This document shows positions 56,517-62,353 of a DNA stretch of 64,000 bases, piece after piece. Origin of the DNA: Micromonospora nigra (lineage in GTDB: Bacteria; Actinomycetota; Actinomycetes; Mycobacteriales; Micromonosporaceae). Both the position numbers and the translations under genes were made by a program. Location of the stretch: NCBI RefSeq assembly GCF_900091585.1, contig NZ_FMHT01000003.1:5075501-5139500 (forward strand). The letters run 5' to 3'. The notes below the pieces were generated by a model that was not told the origin of the DNA, made no database searches, and saw only the letters and a program-made list of their open reading frames with translations. Numbering within the stretch: position 1 is the first letter of the stretch; the number at the start of each line of letters is the position of its first letter.

Positions 56517-56870
56517 TCAGGCCGACGGCCAGGCGAGGAGGGACGATTCGATGTACAGCGACCCGCGGGCGACGCCGACGGTCTGCGTCGTGCGGGTCTT
56601 CGTGCCGGTGCCGAAGGTGGCGAGGACGTCCCGCGCGAAGCGCTCGGCGCTCGGCCAGTGCCAGTCGTGGCAGCGTCCGTTCGCGACACTGTTCGACCCG
56701 TCGCAGCCGTCGGCACCCTTCACGCTCTTGCCGTGCCCGTACCGCAGGGCGCACGGCTTGCGGCGCGGGTCTTCGATCTCGCACGGGCACGCGGGCAGAA
56801 TCGCTCGGTACCCGGTCGGGGTCGTGACCTCGAAGCGGACGGGCACCGCGCCGTCGGCTGCGATCGTCAC
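56517..56870 (-). CDS. Hypothetical element protein (117 aa)
   Basis: A soluble protein with FEVTTPTGYRAILPACPCEI (about 13), GYRAILPACPCEIEDPRRKP and a possible Cys/His cluster (CPCEI, KPCALRYGH, DGCDG, RCHDWHW). GTG 56870 is the first possible start. The frame extends 19 codons further upstream to GCG at 56925-56927, which sits exactly where an ATG would be expected behind a GGACTCCCC leader like that of the next gene. Function unknown. Confidence 0.6.
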   Translation of the reverse strand: MTIAADGAVPVRFEVTTPTGYRAILPACPCEIEDPRRKPCALRYGHGKSVKGADGCDGSNSVANGRCHDWHWPSAERFARDVLATFGTGTKTRTTQTVGVARGSLYIESSLLAWPSA

Positions 56871-56986
56871 GACCTCGCGAACGGTGACCGAGCCGAAACC
56901 CTTCGGGTGGGCGAAGTGCTTTTCCGCGGGGAGTCCTCTCGGGGGTCAGCAAGCCGGGGGCGGCGGGGCCCCCGGCAGGGGAGGGG

Positions 56987-57280
56987 TCAGGCGAGCGGGA
57001 ACAGCCGCTCGGCCAGCTCGGGGCCGTAGGCGACCCCCTCGAACTCGCCGGTCAGGCTGAAGAGGTGCCAGGCGGCGCGCATGCCCGCCCACGGCGCGCA
57101 GTAGACGACCCGGGCGACCACGCGGTGCGCGGAGTCGAGGACGTCGCAGGTCTGCTCGTCCTGCGGGGACACCCCGCCGCGAACGGTGACCATCCCGCCC
57201 CGCTCGGCGTGGGTGATGGTGAGGTCGCCAGCGATGGCGACGAAGGTGAAACCGGCCTGGTCGCGGATGATGGTGGTCAT
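56987..57280 (-). CDS. Hypothetical element protein (97 aa)
   Basis: A small beta-rich-looking protein (IIRDQAGFTFVAIAGDLTIT, MVTVRGGVSPQDEQTCDVLD, VVARVVYCAPWAGMRAAWHL). ATG 57280 is preceded by AGGAGG with 6 bases between, one of the best ribosome sites in the element. First gene downstream of palindromic site 1, so probably first in a transcript with the two genes that follow. Confidence 0.7.
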   Translation of the reverse strand: MTTIIRDQAGFTFVAIAGDLTITHAERGGMVTVRGGVSPQDEQTCDVLDSAHRVVARVVYCAPWAGMRAAWHLFSLTGEFEGVAYGPELAERLFPLA

Positions 57281-57333
57281 TTTTGGTCCTCCTCGGTGGG
57301 GGTGGTCTCGCTTACGAGGAGAACGGTACACCA

Positions 57334-57349
57334 CGTTGAACGTTTAACG
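57334..57349. promoter_or_regulatory. Palindromic operator site 1 inside a promoter spacer
   Basis: CGTTGAACGTTTAACG. On the minus strand the first CGT of the core is the end of a TTGCGT -35-like box, and TACCGT follows after an 18-base spacer that contains the rest of the palindrome. It lies 54 bases upstream of ATG 57280. Confidence 0.7.
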
Positions 57350-57406
57350 CAACGTGTAAACGCCCCCGACCACGAACCCGCAGGTCAGGGGCGTCTACGT
57401 GCGCCG

Positions 57407-57934
57407 TCAGGCTGCCGGGCGGACCTGGCAGACAGCGGTGCCGTCCTTCAGCGTCCAGCGGGACGCGGGCTCGTAACCCAGCTCGGTCAGCGCTGCGCGC
57501 AGACGGACCGGAGCGAGGGCAGCCCCGGGGACGGGTTGCATGCCGTCAGGGGTGTAACCCGCGTGCTTAGGGACCACAGTTGACCGCTCGCACACCGTGA
57601 CCCTGCTGTCGGCGGTCAGCCGGCCCGCGGCGTCGAGGTTGACGGTCGCGGTCACGGTCGCGGTCTCGGGCGCGGCCGGCGGCGGGACCGGGTCGGGGTC
57701 CGGCGTGGGATCCGGGTCGACCGGCGGGGCGAGGACGACCTTCGTCGTCGCGCCCGCCTCGATGTCGCCCAGGTCCGTCCGGATCAGCCGGCGGCGACCC
57801 GCCTTCTCGTTCGCGGTCACCACGGCCGCACGGCCCCCGTCCGGGCCGCTGGCGAACGCTGCCGGGGTGTGCAGGTCCATCGTGACGTACACCCGCGTGC
57901 CGGGCGTCAGCTTGCCTGCGGTGGTCATCTCCAT
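57407..57934 (-). CDS. Hypothetical element protein with Pro/Asp linker (175 aa)
   Basis: The N-terminal part (LTPGTRVYVTMDLHTPAAFA, RRRLIRTDLGDIEAGATTKV) and the C-terminal part (RLRAALTELGYEPASRWTLK) are separated by a PDPTPDPDPVPPP linker. ATG 57934 follows GAAAGGA. It lies downstream of the SprT-like gene (63-base gap) and probably shares its transcript. No family recognised. Confidence 0.65.
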   Translation of the reverse strand: MEMTTAGKLTPGTRVYVTMDLHTPAAFASGPDGGRAAVVTANEKAGRRRLIRTDLGDIEAGATTKVVLAPPVDPDPTPDPDPVPPPAAPETATVTATVNLDAAGRLTADSRVTVCERSTVVPKHAGYTPDGMQPVPGAALAPVRLRAALTELGYEPASRWTLKDGTAVCQVRPAA

Positions 57935-57997
57935 CGTGGGGATGGTCCTTTCAGGAAAGGGAAGCGGGGACCGGAAGGCCCGGCCCCCGCGCGGGCG

Positions 57998-59317
57998 TCA
58001 GTCGCAGATCGGCATTTCGGTCTGGCAGCGCGGGCAGATCGGGGCCCCGACCTCGTCCAGCCACTTCCGCGAGGTCCGGGCAAGGTAGCCGCAGGCACAC
58101 TCACACTTGATCATCCGGGTCGTTTGCTTCTTCTCGCCCTGCCCGGCCCGGTCGCCAGCCGACAGCCGGGCGTGCGGGTACGGGCCGAGCTGCGCGGCGA
58201 TCTCGTCGAGCTTCGCCTTCAGGTCGTCGCCCGCGACGGTCGAGGTCATCTTGCCGGTCAGACCGATCCGCTTCGCCAGCTTGCGAAAGTCGCCCTTGTG
58301 GCCGCTCTTACAGTCGTCCCATGCGTGGATCAGCTCATGGGCGAGGGTTTCGAGCACCTGACCGGCGTCCGCCAGCACGGGCGACACGAACACCTGCGGC
58401 GTCTTGTCCGCCGTGGTGTGCGAAGCCCAGCACTGACCAATGACCTTGTTCAGGCCCTTCCGGCTGGACACACCCGGCCAGCCGACGGAGACCCGCACGG
58501 CCGGGATCGTCGCGCTGTGCTCGGCGAAGATCGGGCGCAGGGCGTCGACCGCGCCGGTCAGCCAGGCTTCGCGGGTGGCGATCGTGGCGGCGGGAACCTC
58601 TTCGGTGAGTGGGGCCGGGGCGACCTCGGCGACCAGGTCCGCCGAGGCTTCGGCCCTACGCTCGCCGAGCCACGCCAGGCCCCGCCGCAGCTCGGCGACG
58701 CCGTCGGCCATGCCGCCCGTCGGGGCCGGAAGGTCCGTCCGACCGGAACGGCGCATCATGTCCGGGGCGATACGTGCGCCGGCTTCCCGCTCGCGCCGGT
58801 TCGTGCGAAGCGCGTCCTCCATCCGGGCCTCGACGTGCGCCTGCTCGACGTCGTGCCCCCGTCCGGCGTCCTCCGGGCGGGCACCGATCGCGGCCAGGCC
58901 GGCGGCGGTCGCCGACCAGTGCAGCGACGCCCCGCCCCGGTCCTCTGCCGTTACCCACCCGGCAGCTTCGACCTTGTCCAGCACGTCGCCCCGGGGCGGA
59001 AAGATCGTGTGGTCGATCCGCGCGGCCCACCGAATCGCGTTGGCCTGCGCCCGGGTCGGCTTACGGGCCGGAGTGGTCGCCAAGGGCTGCTCGGTCGAGG
59101 CGGGCTCGGCGACCTCGGCGACCACCTGGCGGGTGACCGCCGCACGACCCGCGTCGGTGACCGTGTACAGGCCGTCGACATCAGCGGCCCAGCCGTTCGG
59201 GATCAGTGACCGGCGGGTGTTTCGGTGTGCGACGCCCGCGAGGTTAACCGGGCGGTCGGCCTCGATCAGGGCAAGGATCGCACGGGCCTGGGCGGGGGTC
59301 GGGCGCTTCGTGGTCAT
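57998..59317 (-). CDS. SprT-like zinc metalloprotease domain protein
   Basis: A 439-residue protein. The N-terminal half has winged-helix-like stretches (RRSLIPNGWAADVDGLYTVT, AAGWVTAEDRGGASLHWSAT), the middle is Ala/Arg-rich, and residues about 270-439 are SprT-like: active site LETLAHELIHAWDDCKSGHK (HExxH as HELIH) and a terminal zinc ribbon with KCECACGYLAR and CPRCQTEM. SprT/Spartan proteins cut DNA-protein crosslinks in eukaryotes; phage and plasmid versions are little studied. ATG 59317 has AAGGAG 9 bases upstream. Its promoter region holds palindromic site 2. Confidence 0.82.
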   Translation of the reverse strand: MTTKRPTPAQARAILALIEADRPVNLAGVAHRNTRRSLIPNGWAADVDGLYTVTDAGRAAVTRQVVAEVAEPASTEQPLATTPARKPTRAQANAIRWAARIDHTIFPPRGDVLDKVEAAGWVTAEDRGGASLHWSATAAGLAAIGARPEDAGRGHDVEQAHVEARMEDALRTNRREREAGARIAPDMMRRSGRTDLPAPTGGMADGVAELRRGLAWLGERRAEASADLVAEVAPAPLTEEVPAATIATREAWLTGAVDALRPIFAEHSATIPAVRVSVGWPGVSSRKGLNKVIGQCWASHTTADKTPQVFVSPVLADAGQVLETLAHELIHAWDDCKSGHKGDFRKLAKRIGLTGKMTSTVAGDDLKAKLDEIAAQLGPYPHARLSAGDRAGQGEKKQTTRMIKCECACGYLARTSRKWLDEVGAPICPRCQTEMPICD

Positions 59318-59365
59318 TCGGGGGGCTCCTTCGTTCGGCGGGGCGTGTAAACAGAGTCTAGGCCA

Positions 59366-59381
59366 CGTTAAACGTTCAACG
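59366..59381. promoter_or_regulatory. Palindromic operator site 2 inside a promoter spacer
   Basis: CGTTAAACGTTCAACG (same 16-mer as site 1 on the other strand). On the minus strand TTGCGT, an 18-base spacer holding the palindrome, and TAGACT form a promoter-like pair 34 bases upstream of ATG 59317. Its right half touches the 3' end of the sigma-like gene at 59376. Confidence 0.75.
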
Positions 59382-59924
59382 CAAGTCCGAGTTTGCGAGA
59401 TCCGCCAGCGCCGCCGCCAACATCGGCCGCAACCGCCGTGACCAGGCATTCGCCAACCCGCCCGGACTCATGCCCAACTCGGCCGCGACCTCGACCATCG
59501 GCCGGTCGTCGAGGAGCCAGCGCACGACGAAGGCCCGTTCCCACGGGGCCAACGTCGCCAGCACCCGGGCGACCTCGACCCGCAGCGCGACGGCGTCCGC
59601 GTGGTCTGCCTGCGGGTCGCCGTCCCGGTCGGCGTCGACCTCGGCCCACCCGCCGACCCGCAGGGGGTCACGCGTCACCCCGCGCCGGCCCTGCTCGCCG
59701 GTCATCGGACGGCCAACCGCAACCGCCCGCACCGCCCGCCGGGCAACGACCGTCAGCAGCGGCCCGAGCGGGCGCGGGTCGTCGGCGTGCGCCTGGGCGG
59801 CCTGCCACACCGCGATACGCGCCTCTTGCTCGGCGTCGGCGCGCAGAGACGGGGCGACCCGCTCAGCCGCCATGATGCGAATGAGCGGGTCGAGCCGGGC
59901 GACGTGGTCAGTCGCGGTCGTCAC
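59376..59924 (-). CDS. Sigma-70-like protein 1 (182 aa)
   Basis: The N-terminal half resembles region 2 (SLRADAEQEARIAVWQAAQA). Residues about 120-175 form a region-4-type HTH (LATLAPWERAFVVRWLLDDR then VEVAAELGMSPGGLANAWSR). Divergent from chromosomal sigma factors, and the -10 recognition helix is not clearly conserved, so it could be a specialised sigma factor or a sigma-like HTH regulator. GTG 59924 lies inside the previous gene's end (17-base overlap). Confidence 0.72.
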   Translation of the reverse strand: MTTATDHVARLDPLIRIMAAERVAPSLRADAEQEARIAVWQAAQAHADDPRPLGPLLTVVARRAVRAVAVGRPMTGEQGRRGVTRDPLRVGGWAEVDADRDGDPQADHADAVALRVEVARVLATLAPWERAFVVRWLLDDRPMVEVAAELGMSPGGLANAWSRRLRPMLAAALADLANSDLR

Positions 59925-60315
59925 GGGTCGGCCTCTCGGGGTACTGGACGAGGAACCCCCACGGTTCGGCGATCCGCTCGGCCTGCCACTGGCGCAGCGA
60001 TTGCCGGCCGTGGGCCCGGTAGTACGCCGGGAAGTCGAGGAGGTGCCCCGTGTCCTCGACGGACTGCGACCCGTCCCGGCGCGGCTGGTAGCCGGGCGTC
60101 GGGCTGGCCTCCTCGCCGGCTGCGTGCCGGGGCGTGTACGGCGGGGGCTCGGGCAGGGTGCGCGGGGTGACCTGGGCGCGCTCGGCGGTGTGCTCCCGCA
60201 CGATCCGTGCCAACTCGTCGCGCATCTGCGGGGCGTCCCACCCGGCGGGCACCTGGGCGGCCTCGCGCCGCTCGGCGAAGTAGCGGCGCAGGCGCGCGAG
60301 CGCTGTGCGGATCAC
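59908..60315 (-). CDS. Hypothetical element protein (135 aa)
   Basis: Helical N-terminus (LARLRRYFAERREAAQVPAG, MRDELARIVREHTAERAQV), a Pro-rich middle, and a C-terminal part HGRQSLRQWQAERIAEPWGF. GTG 60315 overlaps the 53-residue gene upstream as GTGA, and the 3' end overlaps the sigma-like gene, so three genes are translationally linked. Function unknown. Confidence 0.65.
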   Translation of the reverse strand: MIRTALARLRRYFAERREAAQVPAGWDAPQMRDELARIVREHTAERAQVTPRTLPEPPPYTPRHAAGEEASPTPGYQPRRDGSQSVEDTGHLLDFPAYYRAHGRQSLRQWQAERIAEPWGFLVQYPERPTRDDRD

Positions 60316-60473
60316 CGCAGCGTCCCCGGACGTGCCGGGAGACCGGTCAGGGCCGCCCGCAGGTCGTCGGCGTACGACTCGTCGAGTACGTCGCGGGCGT
60401 CGAAGTCCAGCCAGTCATAGTCGGCGCGGGCGTCCGGCGCGGTGGGGAAGCTGTCGGTCTCGAAGACGTCCAT
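60312..60473 (-). CDS. Small acidic element protein (53 aa)
   Basis: Strongly acidic (DVFETDSFPTAPDARADYDW, LDFDARDVLDESYADDLRAA), reminiscent of small DNA-mimic or adaptor proteins, though no family is recognised. ATG 60473 has AAAGG 9 bases before it. First gene after palindromic site 3. Confidence 0.6.
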   Translation of the reverse strand: MDVFETDSFPTAPDARADYDWLDFDARDVLDESYADDLRAALTGLPARPGTLR

Positions 60474-60564
60474 TGTGCACTGCCTTTCGTGGGATCTTGC
60501 TGACACAAGGGGAGTGGGCCAGGCCGGGCCGAGGTGTTCAGAAATTCCTCGGCCCGGGTATCAG

Positions 60565-60580
60565 CGTTGAACGTTCAACG
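60565..60580. promoter_or_regulatory. Palindromic operator site 3 (perfect)
   Basis: CGTTGAACGTTCAACG, a perfect 16-base palindrome immediately beyond the stop of the sigma-like gene at 60581. On the minus strand TGACGT (its TGA is that stop codon) stands where sites 1 and 2 have the -35 box, and TACCCG follows after 17 bases. Confidence 0.75.
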
Positions 60581-61348
60581 TCACGCGCCCAAAGCGTCGG
60601 CCATCTTCGCCAGCGCACGGGTGCGGGTCCGCTGCACCTTCAGACGCGGCATTCCGCCGAGGCGAGCGCCGATCTCGGCGTCAGGCTGCGGGTCGAAGTC
60701 TGCGAAGCCGTAGGCCAGCCGGCAGACGTCGCGCTCAACGTCCGTCACCGCGCGGAACGCGGCCTCACACAACACCCGGTCTTCGGCGTCGGCCACCCCG
60801 CGCGGCGCAGGAAGGTCGCCGATCGGGGACACGTAGGTTTCCTGCTCGTGGGCAAGCGCCTCTTCGAGGCTGCCGTTAGCCTTCACCGCCGCCCACACCG
60901 CCCAGAACGTGTCGGACGCCATCTCGAACGACGGGGCCAGCTCGGCGGCCGCGACCGCGCAACCCCCGGCGCGGCGCAGGATCCCGAAGTACCGCTTCAG
61001 GGTGCGGTCGGGGACGCTGAAGCCTCCATTCGCGGCCCCGGTCGCCTCGGCCAGTGCGTCCGCGATGTGCTGGCGCATGATGCCCGCCAGCCGGCCCCCG
61101 CCGTCGGCGTCGGGTTGCCACGCCCGGACCGCCAGCAGGAAGCCGACCGTCGCGGCCTGGCGGGCGTCGTCGGCCGGGATCGACGTGACCGCCCGGACGG
61201 CGGCACGCAGCGCGGGCTGATACGCCGAGAACAGGCGCAGCGTCGCCGCGTTGTCGCCTGCCTGGGCGTCGCGGATCGCGGCGGCCTCCTCGGCGGCGTC
61301 GCGGATCGGCTTCGGCGTACCAGTCCAAAGCTGGGCGATAGTGGACAT
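60581..61348 (-). CDS. Sigma-70-like protein 2 (255 aa)
   Basis: Region-2-like helices (AIRDAQAGDNAATLRLFSAY, DDARQAATVGFLLAVRAWQP) and a C-terminal region-4-like HTH (AVTDVERDVCRLAYGFADFD then DAEIGARLGGMPRLKVQRTR). A longer insert lies between them. Related in build to, but clearly different from, sigma-like protein 1. ATG 61348 follows AGGAGGGC. It lies between palindromic sites 4 and 3 and is the only gene between them. Confidence 0.7.
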   Translation of the reverse strand: MSTIAQLWTGTPKPIRDAAEEAAAIRDAQAGDNAATLRLFSAYQPALRAAVRAVTSIPADDARQAATVGFLLAVRAWQPDADGGGRLAGIMRQHIADALAEATGAANGGFSVPDRTLKRYFGILRRAGGCAVAAAELAPSFEMASDTFWAVWAAVKANGSLEEALAHEQETYVSPIGDLPAPRGVADAEDRVLCEAAFRAVTDVERDVCRLAYGFADFDPQPDAEIGARLGGMPRLKVQRTRTRALAKMADALGA

Positions 61349-61441
61349 TCGGTGCCCTCCTAGGGCGTGCGGAGACCGCCGGGCGTGCGCCGGCCTGCCT
61401 CGAACGGGTGTGCGAGTTGCGCTCTGTCAACGACACTACGA

Positions 61442-61457
61442 CGTTGAACGTTTAACG
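61442..61457. promoter_or_regulatory. Palindromic operator site 4 inside a promoter spacer
   Basis: CGTTGAACGTTTAACG, identical to site 1. On the minus strand TTCGCG and TAGTGT stand 17 bases apart around it, about 75 bases upstream of the sigma-like gene start at 61348. Confidence 0.7.
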
Positions 61458-61546
61458 CGAAAAGATTCGGCGATGTCAGGCTGACTGGTGGGTGCGTCCT
61501 GACCGGACGGTTGACCCGCCCAGGCTGATCGGTCAGTCAGTGGGCA

Positions 61547-61584
61547 GCAAACAGGCCCCGAGGCAGTCCCCGGGGCCTGTTTGC
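61547..61584 (-). terminator. Hairpin terminator after the DUF4406-like gene
   Basis: GCAAACAGGCCCCG (61547-61560) pairs perfectly with CGGGGCCTGTTTGC (61571-61584), with a 10-base loop, 9 bases beyond the stop at 61594. It separates the replication-type genes from the palindrome-controlled genes. Confidence 0.7.
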
Positions 61585-61593
61585 GCTGCTAGG

Positions 61594-61953
61594 TCAGGCT
61601 GACTGCCTGCGGCCCGCCCACGCATCGAAGGACGTCACGGGGATGCCGAGCGCCCCAGCGATCGGAAGCTCCCAGAGGTCCGCGGACCCGGGCAGCGTCA
61701 CGACCACGTCCGCCGCCGCGAGGGCGTCAAGGTCGGCGTCTACAACGGAGAGTAACGCCGCAGTGTCGTCCGGGGGCGCGGAGGCCCCGGGGGCGTGCAC
61801 CGTGAACCCCGCCGCCGTGAGTGCCCCGACCGCCGCCCGGAACCGTGCCGCGCGGTCGGCGTGAGCGCCGTGGGAGGGCCCCAGGAGGTAGGCCCGTCGC
61901 GGGGTGAGTCCCGCTGGCGGGACCGGCGCGGGGACCTCTGAGCGGCTAGCCAT
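61594..61953 (-). CDS. DUF4406-like (nucleoside deoxyribosyltransferase fold) protein
   Basis: A 119-residue Rossmann-like protein: RAYLLGPSHGAHADRAARFR (about 22), ALTAAGFTVHAPGASAPP, DLDALAAADVVVTLPGSADL (about 77) and ELPIAGALGIPVTSFD. This is the pattern of phage DUF4406/2-deoxyribosyltransferase-like proteins, which may act on nucleotides. ATG 61953 overlaps the previous gene by 8 bases, with GGAGG upstream. Confidence 0.72.
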   Translation of the reverse strand: MASRSEVPAPVPPAGLTPRRAYLLGPSHGAHADRAARFRAAVGALTAAGFTVHAPGASAPPDDTAALLSVVDADLDALAAADVVVTLPGSADLWELPIAGALGIPVTSFDAWAGRRQSA

Positions 61954-62299
61954 TTCCGGTGTCCTCCCCGTCCCACGGCGCGAGCGCGTCGACCAGCGCC
62001 CGCCGCGCTTCCCGTAGGGCAATAGTCCCACCGTGAAGCACTCGGGCCGAGCGTACAACCTGTTCCCGCAGGCGCAAGCGGTCCGGATCTAGCACGACCG
62101 CCGCCGTAGGGTCAGACCGAGTGTTTTTCATCCTTTCGGACGTATCATCTCTCGGCCGAGCGACCGGCGCGGCCGTCCACTGAGCGTCGATCGCAGCCGG
62201 GAGGACGGATGTCAACGCGTCCAGCTCGTCCCGTAAGCGGGACACGAGGTCAGCCATCCGGACGGCGTCGCGGTCGGTGTCAAGTTCAGCAGGTGTCAT
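61946..62299 (-). CDS. Hypothetical element protein (117 aa)
   Basis: A mostly helical small protein (MADLVSRLRDELDALTSVLP, LREQVVRSARVLHGGTIALR, EARRALVDALAPWDGEDTG), possibly coiled-coil forming. It sits 54 bases downstream of the polymerase gene and overlaps the DUF4406-like gene, so it is probably part of the same transcript. No family recognised. Confidence 0.65.
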   Translation of the reverse strand: MTPAELDTDRDAVRMADLVSRLRDELDALTSVLPAAIDAQWTAAPVARPRDDTSERMKNTRSDPTAAVVLDPDRLRLREQVVRSARVLHGGTIALREARRALVDALAPWDGEDTGNG

Positions 62300-62353
62300 C
62301 GTTCCCCGCTCTCGTCAAGGTCAGCATCGTACAGGTGTTCGACCCGTCGCGGG

